From NCBI GenBank assembly GCA_028289425.1, contig JANQPL010000001.1, positions 1 through 64,000 of the forward strand: a stretch of DNA of 64,000 nucleotides, written 5' to 3'. Below, in pieces: positions 53,972 to 62,457 of this stretch (position 1 is the first letter of the stretch; each line of letters starts with the position of its first letter). The stretch is from Alphaproteobacteria bacterium (GTDB taxonomy: Bacteria > Pseudomonadota > Alphaproteobacteria > JANQMY01). The translations under genes were made by a program, and so were the position numbers. The notes beneath the pieces are model-generated. The model saw only the letters and a program-made list of their open reading frames with translations, ran no database searches and had not been told where the DNA came from.

Positions 53972-55134
53972 TGACGGACTCTCTCCGTGTGCTGCAGGTC
54001 ATCCCCGCCTTAAATGAAGGTGGCGCAGAGCGAACGGTTATCGACGTTTCGGAGGCGCTGGTTGCAGCGGGCCACCAATCGATCGTTGTTTCATCCGGTG
54101 GGCGGTTGATCGAGCGGCTTCTGTCAATCGGCGCCACATCTATCGAATTACCGGTCCACAGCAAGAACCCCATCACCATCTATGAAAACGTCGGCCGGTT
54201 GGCACGCCTTATCCGTAAACAGAATATCTCTCTGGTCCATGCGCGCAGTCGAGCGCCCGCCTGGAGTGCTTTGTTGGCGGCGCGCCGAACCAAGCGGCCG
54301 TTCATCACAACCCATCATGGCACCTTCAAAGACGCCGGCATTCCGAAATCGATCTACAACAGCGTTATGGCGCGCGGCGACATCGTAATCGCCAACTCGG
54401 ACTTCATCGCACAACGGATAAGCGACAAATATCCGTCAGCGGTGGACCGGACGGTGACGATTCCAAGGGGCGTCGATCTTGAGGAATTCGATCCCGATGC
54501 GGTCGGCGATGAAAGACGGAGCGCGTTCCGCTCCCTTCCGAATGTTTCCGATAAAACCCGCCTTGTCCTGCTCCCGGGGCGCCTAACACCATGGAAGGGC
54601 CAGCATGTATTCATCGCCGCCGCTGAGCTTCTGATCCGTCGCCCGGACTTTGAAAATGTGGTGTTTGTGATTGTTGGAGACGCCCCGGACAACTCCGCTT
54701 ACGTCAGCACTCTCAAGGAAAAGGTCTCTGAGGCCTCTCTGGCCGATCGCGTCAAGTTTACCGGCCACTGCACCGACATGCCGGCCGCCTATGCGTGCGC
54801 CGACCTTGTTGTGTCGGCATCAACGGAGCCTGAAGCATTCGGGCGTATTGCCGTGGAAGCCCAGGCCATGAAGCGACCGGTTATCGCGTCCGCCCATGGC
54901 GGGTCATTGGAAACGATTCTAGAAGGCGAAACCGGCTGGCTGTGCAAACCGGGCGACGCGACCGAACTGGCCCATGCCATCGCCCGTGCGATCAACCTTG
55001 GTCCGAAAGAACGCTCCGACATCGGAGCAAAGGCACGCAGCCATGTGCGCCGTCACTTCTCCAAAGAAACAATGTGCGCGCTAACCCTTGACGCCTATCA
55101 GTCGCTGACGTCGCGCAGAGGACAGTCCGATTGA
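53971..55134 (+). CDS. GT4-family glycosyltransferase
   Basis: 387 aa from ATG 53971, overlapping the upstream stop. GT-B fold: VIPALNEGGAERTVIDVSEAL at the N-terminus, LVHARSRAPAWSALLAAR, LVLLPGRLTPWKGQHVF, and EPEAFGRIAVEAQAMKRPVIASAHGG with the E-x7-E motif. It is like lipopolysaccharide core or capsule enzymes. Its stop overlaps the next start by one base (TGATG), making a coupled trio with the epimerase and heptosyltransferase genes. Confidence 0.87.
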   Translation: MTDSLRVLQVIPALNEGGAERTVIDVSEALVAAGHQSIVVSSGGRLIERLLSIGATSIELPVHSKNPITIYENVGRLARLIRKQNISLVHARSRAPAWSALLAARRTKRPFITTHHGTFKDAGIPKSIYNSVMARGDIVIANSDFIAQRISDKYPSAVDRTVTIPRGVDLEEFDPDAVGDERRSAFRSLPNVSDKTRLVLLPGRLTPWKGQHVFIAAAELLIRRPDFENVVFVIVGDAPDNSAYVSTLKEKVSEASLADRVKFTGHCTDMPAAYACADLVVSASTEPEAFGRIAVEAQAMKRPVIASAHGGSLETILEGETGWLCKPGDATELAHAIARAINLGPKERSDIGAKARSHVRRHFSKETMCALTLDAYQSLTSRRGQSD

Positions 55135-56093
55135 TGTCCGAGAATTCCGACATATCGCGCGTGGCGGTCATCAGGTTGGGGTCGCTCGGCGATTTCGTCC
55201 AAGCCATGGGACCGTGCAAGTCCATTCGTCATCATCATCCGTCTGCGCACATCACGCTTATCACAACCCCGCCCTTTGCCGAATTTGGGCAGGCAAGCGG
55301 ATATTTTGACGACGTGTGGGCCAATGGCCGCGCGCCCTGGCCGTCGGCAAGCATGTGGCGCTTTCTGTCCGATTTGCGGGGCGGCCGGTTCGACTTTGTC
55401 TACGATCTCCAAACATCGAATAGGACGAGCTGGTACTACCAACTCTTGTGGCCGCGGCGCCCGAATTGGTCGGGTGTCGCTGCCGGATGTTCCCACCCCC
55501 ATAACAATCCCAATCGCATCCCCATGCACACGGTCGATCGTCAGGCGGAACAATTGCGCATCGCTGGACTGACCGAGATTCTGCCTACCGATCTGTCTTG
55601 GGTGGAAGCGGACACGACTCAGTTCGATCTGCCGGAACGCTATGCCTTGCTGGTGCCCGGCGGCTCACCGCACCGGCCGGCCAAGAGGTGGCCCACCGAC
55701 AAATACGCCGCGCTTGCCTCTCTGCTCACCGACGCCGGCATCACGCCGGTGCTTTTGGGCGCCGGCGCTGAACGCGATCAGCTGGAAGCGATCGCGCAAG
55801 ACACACCTGCCGCACGCAATCTTTGTGGCCGCACGGACTTTCAGCAGATTGTGTGTCTTGGCCGCAACGCCCAGGCTGCAATCGGTAACGACACGGGCCC
55901 CATGCATCTGCTGGCCGCATCGGGCGCGCCCTCATTGGTGCTGTTTTCCCATGACTCGGACCCGGACCGCTGCGCGCCCAGAGCAGAGAGGGTTCGTACA
56001 CTGCGCCGGCCCACTCTTGAAGCACTTGAACTGGACGATGTGGCACACGAACTTAAGCAAATGGGCATGTTTGGGCATGATCGCTTTTCTTAG
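55134..56093 (+). CDS. GT9-family heptosyltransferase-like protein
   Basis: 319 aa. The chain opens with VAVIRLGSLGDFVQAMGPCKSI and contains YALLVPGGSPHRPAKRWPTDKYAAL and the GNDTGPMHLLAASGAPSLVLFS block of ADP-heptose:LPS heptosyltransferases. It probably adds a sugar to the lipopolysaccharide core; the exact donor cannot be told. It is the last gene of the epimerase/GT4/GT9 operon. Confidence 0.88.
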   Translation: MSENSDISRVAVIRLGSLGDFVQAMGPCKSIRHHHPSAHITLITTPPFAEFGQASGYFDDVWANGRAPWPSASMWRFLSDLRGGRFDFVYDLQTSNRTSWYYQLLWPRRPNWSGVAAGCSHPHNNPNRIPMHTVDRQAEQLRIAGLTEILPTDLSWVEADTTQFDLPERYALLVPGGSPHRPAKRWPTDKYAALASLLTDAGITPVLLGAGAERDQLEAIAQDTPAARNLCGRTDFQQIVCLGRNAQAAIGNDTGPMHLLAASGAPSLVLFSHDSDPDRCAPRAERVRTLRRPTLEALELDDVAHELKQMGMFGHDRFS

Positions 56094-56175
56094 CGAAGCG
56101 ACCCTGCCGATGGCTCTTTGTTGGTCGCGCGATCGGACGGTTAACCGGGCCCCACTTAACCTGGTCGCGCTCAGC

Positions 56176-56203
56176 TTGACTTGCAAAGGGATCGACGTAA
56201 TGT
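56176..56203 (+). promoter_or_regulatory. Sigma-70-type promoter of thrS
   Basis: TTGACT (56176-56181) is followed after 16 bases by TAATGT (56198-56203), a good housekeeping promoter about 55 bases upstream of the thrS ATG. No thrS operator-type stem-loop resembling the E. coli one was recognised in the short leader. Confidence 0.55.
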
Positions 56204-56257
56204 GCCCGACTTGCCCCGTAAACGGGTCATTAACTTTACTCAGCGCACTTTTTTGAC

Positions 56258-58261
56258 ATGACCAACGTGACCGCATCGAGCACCCAATCTGTCACCATTG
56301 CGCTGCCGGACGGCAGCACCCGCGACTATGGCAGCGGCGTGACGGGACAGGACATTGCGGAAAGTATTGGACCGGGTCTTGCGAAAGCGGCCCTGGCGGT
56401 CAAGATCGATGGCGAGATCCGCGATTTGGATGAGCCGATTTACGGCGATGCCTCCGTTGCGATCATCACCAAGAAAGACGAAGAAGCGCTGGAGCTTATT
56501 CGTCATGACGCCGCCCACATCTTGGCAATGGCGGTACAGGAACTATATCCGGGGACCCAAGTAACCATCGGACCGGTAATCGACGATGGTTTCTATTACG
56601 ACTTTGCGCGCAATGAACCCTTCCGGCCCGACGATCTCGAGAAGATCGAGAAGCGGATGAAGGAAATCGTTTCCCGCGATGAAATCACCCGCCGGGAGGT
56701 GTGGGATCGTGCGCAGGCCATTTCGCATTTCCGGAATCTGGGCGAGCAATACAAAGCGGAGCTGATCGAATCGATCCCGGAAGACGAAGAGATCAAAATT
56801 TACTTTCATGGCAGCTGGCACGATCTATGTCGGGGCCCGCACCTCATGTCCACCGGCAAAATCGGACAGGCCTTTAAGCTCACAAAGATTGCCGGCGCTT
56901 ACTGGCGCGGCGATGCCAAGAACGCACAGCTTCAGCGCATCTACGGCACCGCCTGGCGGGACGACAAAGAACTCAAAGCCCATCTGCATCGCATCGAAGA
57001 AGCGGAAAAGCGCGATCACCGCCGGCTCGGCCGCGAGATGGATTTGTTTCACCTTCAAGAAGAAGCGCAAGGGTCCGTCTTTTGGCACCCAAACGGTTTT
57101 GTCATCTACAATCAGCTTGAATCCTACATCCGCCGCAAACTTCAGAAGGCGGATTATGTAGAGGTAAAGACCCCGCAGCTTTTGGACTCCAAGTTCTGGG
57201 AAAAGTCGGGCCACTGGTCCAAGTTTCGCGAAAACATGTTCGTCGTGCCTGACGAAATTCCGAATACGGAAGAAGAAGGCCCTGTTCTGACCGGCGACGG
57301 CGAGAAGCTCATGGCCCTCAAGCCCATGAACTGCCCGGCACACGTGCAGATCTTCAAGAATCACATTCGTTCTTATCGCGATTTGCCCATCCGCATGGCG
57401 GAATTCGGCTGCTGTCACCGGAACGAACCCCACGGAGCGCTGCATGGGTTGATGCGCGTGCGCCAGATGACTCAGGACGACGCGCATGTCTTCTGCCGGG
57501 AAGATCAGGTGGAAGAAGAAAGCATCCGCTTTTGCAACTTGCTTTATTCCGTCTACGAAGAGCTGGGCTTCACCGACGTTATCGTCAAACTGGCAACCCG
57601 GCCGGACGTGAAGGCAGGCGAAGACGATGTGTGGGATCGGGCGGAAGCAACTCTTGAGGCGGCCGTGAAGGCTGCCGGGCTGCCCTTCGAAATCAATCCC
57701 GGTGAAGGCGCATTCTACGGCCCGAAGCTCGAGTTCGTCTTGCGCGATGCCATCGGTCGCGATTGGCAATGCGGCACGCTGCAGCTTGATTTCGTAATTC
57801 CGGAACGGCTCGACGCTACCTATACCGGCGCGGACGGTGCCAAGCACAGGCCGGCCATGCTTCATCGGGCCATTTTAGGGTCTCTGGAGCGCTTCATCGG
57901 GGTGTTAATCGAACATCACGCGGGGCGCTTTCCGCTTTGGCTTGCGCCGGTTCAAGTCGCTGTCGCAACCATCACCTCGGATGCGGATGCCTATGCCGAG
58001 AAGGTGGTTGCAGCCCTTAAAGAGGCCGGACTGCGGGCGAAGCTCGATATCCGCAATGAAAAGATCAATTACAAGGTCCGTGAACATTCGCACGCCAAGA
58101 TTCCCGTCATCCTGGTGGTCGGCCAACGGGAAATGGATAGCGGAGAGGTTTCTGTACGCAGACTGGGTGTTAAGGAACAAGAAACGCTTGCACTTGAGGA
58201 TGTGCTTACTATCCTAAGGGGAGAGGCACGACCTCCTGATATTGCGAAAGATCAGCAGTGA
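56258..58261 (+). CDS. thrS: Threonine--tRNA ligase
   Basis: 667 aa, full length. The N-terminal TGS domain ([19 protein letters not shown]) is followed by the editing domain with [10 protein letters not shown], the class II catalytic core with zinc-ligand cysteine in [10 protein letters not shown] and motif 2 [23 protein letters not shown], and the C-terminal anticodon-binding domain. It charges tRNA-Thr. It is followed by infC, the usual order. Confidence 0.97.
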   Translation: MTNVTASSTQSVTIALPDGSTRDYGSGVTGQDIAESIGPGLAKAALAVKIDGEIRDLDEPIYGDASVAIITKKDEEALELIRHDAAHILAMAVQELYPGTQVTIGPVIDDGFYYDFARNEPFRPDDLEKIEKRMKEIVSRDEITRREVWDRAQAISHFRNLGEQYKAELIESIPEDEEIKIYFHGSWHDLCRGPHLMSTGKIGQAFKLTKIAGAYWRGDAKNAQLQRIYGTAWRDDKELKAHLHRIEEAEKRDHRRLGREMDLFHLQEEAQGSVFWHPNGFVIYNQLESYIRRKLQKADYVEVKTPQLLDSKFWEKSGHWSKFRENMFVVPDEIPNTEEEGPVLTGDGEKLMALKPMNCPAHVQIFKNHIRSYRDLPIRMAEFGCCHRNEPHGALHGLMRVRQMTQDDAHVFCREDQVEEESIRFCNLLYSVYEELGFTDVIVKLATRPDVKAGEDDVWDRAEATLEAAVKAAGLPFEINPGEGAFYGPKLEFVLRDAIGRDWQCGTLQLDFVIPERLDATYTGADGAKHRPAMLHRAILGSLERFIGVLIEHHAGRFPLWLAPVQVAVATITSDADAYAEKVVAALKEAGLRAKLDIRNEKINYKVREHSHAKIPVILVVGQREMDSGEVSVRRLGVKEQETLALEDVLTILRGEARPPDIAKDQQ

Positions 58262-58335
58262 GTTGTGTTTTTAATCGGTCTATTTGGCGATCACATAAGA
58301 ACTGTCAGATAGGCCCTAACAAAGGAGAGATCTAG

Positions 58336-58872
58336 ATAGCCAGAAGACCAATTCAGGCACCGCCTTCCCGCGAGGGACCGCGTGCTAACGAAGAGATAGA
58401 CCTGCCGGAGATCCGTTTGATCGATCAAGACGGGGAAAATCACGGGGTCGTCTCGACGGAACAAGCAATCGCCATGGCCCAACAGGCCGGGCTTGATCTT
58501 GTTGAAATATCACCAAATGCTTCGCCGCCCGTGTGCAAGATCCTTGATTACGGAAAGTTCAAGTATCAGGCCCAGAAGAAGGCCAACGAAGCGCGCAAGA
58601 AGCAAAAGACGATCGAAGTCAAAGAAATCAAAATGCGTCCGAACATCGACACGCATGACTATGACGTCAAGATGCGTTCGATTAAGCGCTTCTTCGAAGA
58701 AGGTGACAAAGTAAAAGTCACGCTCCGATTCCGGGGACGCGAAATGGCCCACCAGGAACTTGGCATGCAACTCTTGTCGCGGGTGCGCGATGAAGTGGAA
58801 GAGATTGCGAAAGTCGAGCAAGCACCCAAGCTTGAAGGCCGCCAAATGATTATGGTCATGGCGCCGCTCTAA
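58336..58872 (+). CDS. infC: Translation initiation factor IF-3 (AUA start)
   Basis: 178 aa. The frame opens right after an in-frame TAG (58333-58335), and the first codon is ATA (58336), eight bases after GGAG in AAAGGAGAG. The next in-frame starts are far inside conserved sequence. Translation gives [20 protein letters not shown], then [13 protein letters not shown] and [24 protein letters not shown], the family core. Rare non-AUG starts are known for infC and allow IF-3 to limit its own synthesis. It follows thrS. Confidence 0.93.
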   Translation: MARRPIQAPPSREGPRANEEIDLPEIRLIDQDGENHGVVSTEQAIAMAQQAGLDLVEISPNASPPVCKILDYGKFKYQAQKKANEARKKQKTIEVKEIKMRPNIDTHDYDVKMRSIKRFFEEGDKVKVTLRFRGREMAHQELGMQLLSRVRDEVEEIAKVEQAPKLEGRQMIMVMAPL

Positions 58873-58901
58873 ACGCGTAAAAAATACTGTTTGAAAACGT
58901 T

Positions 58902-58931
58902 AAACGCGGATGAAGGTCATCCGCGTTTTTT
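58902..58931. terminator. Bidirectional rho-independent terminator
   Basis: A perfect 12-bp stem (58902-58913 with 58917-58928, loop AGG) is followed on the plus strand by a T-run and preceded by A-rich sequence on the other side. It lies between the infC and cold-shock gene stops and can serve both. Confidence 0.85.
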
Positions 58932-58932
58932 G

Positions 58933-59136
58933 TTACTCAGCTTTTAGATTGACGGCTTTGGAGCCGCGCTTGTCCGGCTCCACATCGTAGCTGACTTTTT
59001 GGCCCTCAGCCAATCCGTCCATTCCCGAACTTTGAACCGCCGAAATGTGCACGAAGATGTCCTTGGTGCCATCATCAGGAACGATAAATCCGAATCCTTT
59101 GGTGGTGTTAAAAAATTTCACAGTTCCTGTCGGCAT
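58933..59136 (-). CDS. CspA-family cold-shock protein
   Basis: 67 aa, a single OB-fold cold-shock domain. The RNA-binding motifs are [11 protein letters not shown] (RNP1) and DIFVHISAV (RNP2). It binds single-stranded RNA/DNA as an RNA chaperone. It is a single gene with about 180 bp of upstream sequence, long enough for a cold-responsive leader, although I did not identify one. It is convergent with infC. Confidence 0.94.
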   Translation of the reverse strand: MPTGTVKFFNTTKGFGFIVPDDGTKDIFVHISAVQSSGMDGLAEGQKVSYDVEPDKRGSKAVNLKAE

Positions 59137-59316
59137 ATCAGCAGTCCTAGATAAAAAATGAAATGGCGGCGCTTTGCGCTACCAACACGCCATAAACTCA
59201 TATGTGAAAACACCCGATTGCACAACAACGAATCGGAAAACGCATGCAATGTGACCGACTGTCGCGAGCGCGCCAGCCTAGGCAGATGTACGGGATACTC
59301 AGTCCAAGGAAGAAAG

Positions 59317-59841
59317 TCAGCGTGTCATGATTTCGACAAATTCAGGATAATCGACCAATCTGTCGCCATTATTGTCCACTTCGTCGATCATCGCCCACAC
59401 TTCATCGTCGTCCAGCTCTTCGCCAATATCCGCCATGGCTTGCGAGAGCTCGCTTTGGTCGATGAATTCGTCATTATCCTGGTCGAATGTGACAAAAGCG
59501 GCTCGTACATCCTGCTGAGACGGTGCCGGATGCATCATGCGGACGAATTCGCCGAAATCGATAGCCCCATCGCCGGAGGTATCATTTGCCTCGATCATTT
59601 GGCGTACCTCATCGTCCGCCGGTTCATCGCCAAACGCTTTCATCACCAGGCTCAATTCTTCGACAGAAATTGTTCCGTCGCCATCCTGATCGAAGAGTTC
59701 GAAACCATCGCTGATTTCCTTCATCAGCTCAGAAGACAGCATCGGCTCTTTCGGCTCCGTATCAGGAGCCGGCTCGGTTGCAGTCGACGCAAACGCTGTT
59801 TGCCCGCCGGCGCCAATCGCCACGAGCCACAAAAGTGTCAT
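59317..59841 (-). CDS. Secreted calmodulin-like four-EF-hand protein
   Basis: 174 aa from ATG 59841. A signal peptide ends near TAFAS; a Pro/Glu linker follows. Four canonical 12-residue Ca2+ loops lie at 51-62 (DQDGDGTISVEE), 87-98 (DTSGDGAIDFGE), 120-131 (DQDNDEFIDQSE) and 156-167 (DNNGDRLVDYPE), each with Asp1 and Glu12. The inter-loop helices follow the calmodulin pattern (FELFDQDGDG..ELSLVMKAFG). It is a genuine four-EF-hand protein, probably periplasmic. A longer open frame starts upstream but lacks a signal peptide. Confidence 0.85.
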   Translation of the reverse strand: MTLLWLVAIGAGGQTAFASTATEPAPDTEPKEPMLSSELMKEISDGFELFDQDGDGTISVEELSLVMKAFGDEPADDEVRQMIEANDTSGDGAIDFGEFVRMMHPAPSQQDVRAAFVTFDQDNDEFIDQSELSQAMADIGEELDDDEVWAMIDEVDNNGDRLVDYPEFVEIMTR

Positions 59842-60015
59842 ATATCGATTTATCCGGAACAAGTTCGCCGCCCTTTCTGCCAGAGAGAACTGATCGGCGG
59901 CAACGTCGAACGCAACCCCAAAGAGGCTCAACAAGCTATGGACTTGGTAAAAGCACCGCGCTCACTATACGCCAATTGCGCCTGCTTCGACAGGTCGTTG
60001 GCCGAAATGTGACTT

Positions 60016-60438
60016 CTATTTCTGCCGTTGCCCCAGCCACACGGTGAGACCAACCCACAAGATGGACGGCAAAATAACGGCGACGATATCGTCCGTGGGA
60101 TCTCCACAGCGGCCTTTGGCGATATCCACGACGTGAATCACACCATGCAGCCCCACAAACACGCTGGACAGCGCCATGAGGGCAAAGCGGTGTATCGGCA
60201 TGGCTGCCGCCATCGCCGCCGCAATCCCCGTCATTATATAGGCCGAGCCAATATCTTGAATGAAGTGGAAATTGAATGAGCCCGTTTCGATGACTCCAGG
60301 CGTCGTGACAAACCACGTTTGAGGGGCGAAAAACATGAACAGACCATTGGCCACGTTCAATATCGCCAACACACCTAGCACCCAAACGATTGCCCGCTCG
60401 CCCGCTGGAACATTCATTTGACTATCGGAAAAGGTCAC
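60016..60438 (-). CDS. Uncharacterised four-helix membrane protein
   Basis: 140 aa from GTG 60438, chosen because AGGAGG lies directly before it; the next ATG (60417) lacks a ribosome site. Four hydrophobic helices with the block GLFMFFAPQTWFVTTPGVIETGSFNFHFIQDIGSAY between the first two. No family is recognised with confidence. It lies between the EF-hand gene and rpmI, on the minus strand, and may be single. Confidence 0.65.
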   Translation of the reverse strand: MTFSDSQMNVPAGERAIVWVLGVLAILNVANGLFMFFAPQTWFVTTPGVIETGSFNFHFIQDIGSAYIMTGIAAAMAAAMPIHRFALMALSSVFVGLHGVIHVVDIAKGRCGDPTDDIVAVILPSILWVGLTVWLGQRQK

Positions 60439-60542
60439 AACTCCCTCCTGCTCATTTCGCGGCACGCGCCAATCCTATTAATAACGTGACGTGTGTGGAT
60501 ACGGGCCTGTGACAGCCGGCCGGTTTTTTGCGTCGCAGTGCC

Positions 60543-60570
60543 TTGCTTTTTCACCATTTTTCCGTATAAC
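60543..60570 (+). promoter_or_regulatory. Sigma-70-type promoter of rpmI-rplT
   Basis: TTGCTT (60543-60548), a 16-base spacer and TATAAC (60565-60570) make a good housekeeping promoter about 115 bases upstream of the rpmI ATG, leaving room for a ribosomal-protein leader. Confidence 0.55.
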
Positions 60571-60684
60571 ACGCCACCTTTAGCGAGCCGCCCGGCCTGG
60601 AAGGGCATGCCGTGGCAGCTTAGAACGCAAAACAATGATTTGGATGTGCCGGGTCTGGTGCGTCCTGACAGAGAAAGAAGCGAA

Positions 60685-60882
60685 ATGCCCAAATTGAAGA
60701 CCAAAAGCGGCGTGAAAAAACGTTTCCGCCTTACGGCCAAAGGCAAAGTCCGGCATGCACAGGCCGGCAAACGCCACGGCATGATCAAGCGATCCAAGGA
60801 CCAAATCCGCAATCTGCGCGGCACTGCCATTTTGAGCGACGCCGACGCGAAGAAGGTCAAGAAATGGATGCCCTACGGCTAA
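60685..60882 (+). CDS. rpmI: Ribosomal protein bL35
   Basis: 65 aa from ATG 60685 (GAAAGAAG site). The sequence [20 protein letters not shown] is the conserved L35 start; it is strongly basic throughout. The open frame continues 64 codons upstream, which is not part of the protein. It is followed by rplT after 48 bp, in the usual order, but infC is separated from it here by about 1.8 kb. Confidence 0.97.
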   Translation: MPKLKTKSGVKKRFRLTAKGKVRHAQAGKRHGMIKRSKDQIRNLRGTAILSDADAKKVKKWMPYG

Positions 60883-60930
60883 AGCCGTCCGCCGATCATC
60901 CGGAACAGCTGATTTTAAGGAGACGTAACC

Positions 60931-61287
60931 ATGAGCCGCGCATCTAGAAGCGTCCAGTCCCGTGCCAGACGGAATAAGTTCCTCAAGGCAGCGAAGGGAT
61001 ATTACGGGCGCCGCAAAAATACCTACCGTAACGCTCGTCCTGCCGTCGAAAAGGCCCTGCAATATGCCTATCGCGACAGGCGCACCAAGAAGCGCAATTT
61101 CCGCGCGCTTTGGATCCAACGCATCAATGCCGCTGTCCGTGAGCACGGGCTGACCTATGGCCGATTTATCAACGGCCTTGGTCGGGCCGGTATCGAAATC
61201 GACCGCAAAGTGCTCGCCGACCTGGCGGTCCGCGAGCCGGAAGCCTTCAAGGCACTGGTTGAAAAAGCAAACGAAGCGTTGGCGTAG
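60931..61287 (+). CDS. rplT: Ribosomal protein bL20
   Basis: 118 aa, the standard length. The N-terminal basic helix ([22 protein letters not shown]) and the C-terminal [23 protein letters not shown] are conserved. It is an early assembly protein of the 50S subunit and in many bacteria represses the rpmI operon. A TAAGGAG site precedes the ATG. pheS follows after 93 bp. Confidence 0.98.
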   Translation: MSRASRSVQSRARRNKFLKAAKGYYGRRKNTYRNARPAVEKALQYAYRDRRTKKRNFRALWIQRINAAVREHGLTYGRFINGLGRAGIEIDRKVLADLAVREPEAFKALVEKANEALA

Positions 61288-61341
61288 GCCTTCTTACGGC
61301 ACTTTCTTCAAGCCTAATCATGCAGCCATCCTGCTTCGTCC

Positions 61342-61357
61342 TCCGGCGAAAGCCGGA
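61342..61357. repeat. GNRA-type hairpin upstream of pheS
   Basis: TCCGGC and GCCGGA form a perfect 6-bp stem around a GAAA tetraloop, in the rplT-pheS gap, 24 bases before pheS. It may stabilise or attenuate the transcript; no T-run follows and no leader peptide rich in Phe codons was found. Confidence 0.4.
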
Positions 61358-61380
61358 CCGAATGGATTTGAGAAAGAGCA

Positions 61381-62457
61381 ATGTCCGATATCGATGCGCT
61401 AGAAAAAGACATTCTAGCTCAAATTAGCGATGCCGAGAACCAGGCCGCGCTGGAAACAGTGCGCGTGGACGCCCTTGGCAAGAAAGGGCGCGTCAGCGCG
61501 CTCATGAAAACGCTTGGCGGCATGAGTGACGACGAGCGGAAAGTGAAAGGCCCGCTTCTCAACGGGCTGAAAGACCGGGTCAATCAAGCGGTTTTGGATC
61601 GCAAAGCGGCGCTCGAAGAAGCGGAGCTCGACCTGAGACTGGCAAGCGAACGGGTCGACGTCACCTTGCCTGTTTTGACGTCTCAACAAGGGCGCATTCA
61701 CCCCATCAGTCAAACGATTGAAGAGCTGAGTGCCATTTTCGCGGATATGGGATTCTCGGTGGCCGAAGGACCGGACATCGAAACCGACGAGATGAACTTC
61801 ACGGCACTGAATATTCCGCCGGAACACCCTGCCCGGCAAATGCACGACACGTTCTACCTGGAGGAAAAGGAAGACGGGTCGCGTCCTGTTTTGCGGACCC
61901 ATACAAGCCCGGTCCAGATTCGAACCATGCTGGCGGAAAAACCGCCACACCGGATCATTGCGCCCGGCCGCGTCTATCGCTGCGACTCCGATCAAACCCA
62001 CACGCCGATGTTTCATCAGGTGGAAGGGTTGGTGATCGATCGGGAAACCCATATGGGCCATCTCAAATGGGTGCTGGAAGAATTCTGCAAAGCCTATTTC
62101 GAGCTGGACAGCGTGAGCATGCGCTTCCGTCCGTCACACTTTCCGTTCACCGAACCGTCCATGGAAGTGGACATTCGCTGCCGCCGCGATGGCGGTCAGA
62201 TCCTGTTGGGTGAAGGTGACGATTGGCTCGAGATTCTGGGCTGCGGCATGGTGCACCCGAATGTACTCCGATATGTGGGCCTCGACCCGCACGAGTTTCA
62301 GGGCTTTGCCTTCGGCGTCGGCATCGACCGCATGGCCATGCTAAAATACGGCATACCGGATTTGCGCGCCTTCTTCTCTGGCGATTTGCGCTGGCTGCGC
62401 CACTACGGTTTCCATTCGCTTGACGTGCCCAACCTTGCGGGAGGGCTCAGCCGATGA
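61381..62457 (+). CDS. pheS: Phenylalanine--tRNA ligase alpha subunit
   Basis: 358 aa. An N-terminal coiled coil (about 1-95) precedes the class II catalytic core with motif 2 [24 protein letters not shown] and motif 3 [18 protein letters not shown]. It forms the heterotetramer with PheT. Its stop overlaps the pheT start by 4 bp (ATGA). Confidence 0.97.
   Translation: MSDIDALEKDILAQISDAENQAALETVRVDALGKKGRVSALMKTLGGMSDDERKVKGPLLNGLKDRVNQAVLDRKAALEEAELDLRLASERVDVTLPVLTSQQGRIHPISQTIEELSAIFADMGFSVAEGPDIETDEMNFTALNIPPEHPARQMHDTFYLEEKEDGSRPVLRTHTSPVQIRTMLAEKPPHRIIAPGRVYRCDSDQTHTPMFHQVEGLVIDRETHMGHLKWVLEEFCKAYFELDSVSMRFRPSHFPFTEPSMEVDIRCRRDGGQILLGEGDDWLEILGCGMVHPNVLRYVGLDPHEFQGFAFGVGIDRMAMLKYGIPDLRAFFSGDLRWLRHYGFHSLDVPNLAGGLSR

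Noticed and set aside
56825-57865. A 346-codon minus-strand frame over thrS
   Set aside because: It overlaps a perfectly conserved synthetase and has no own signals.
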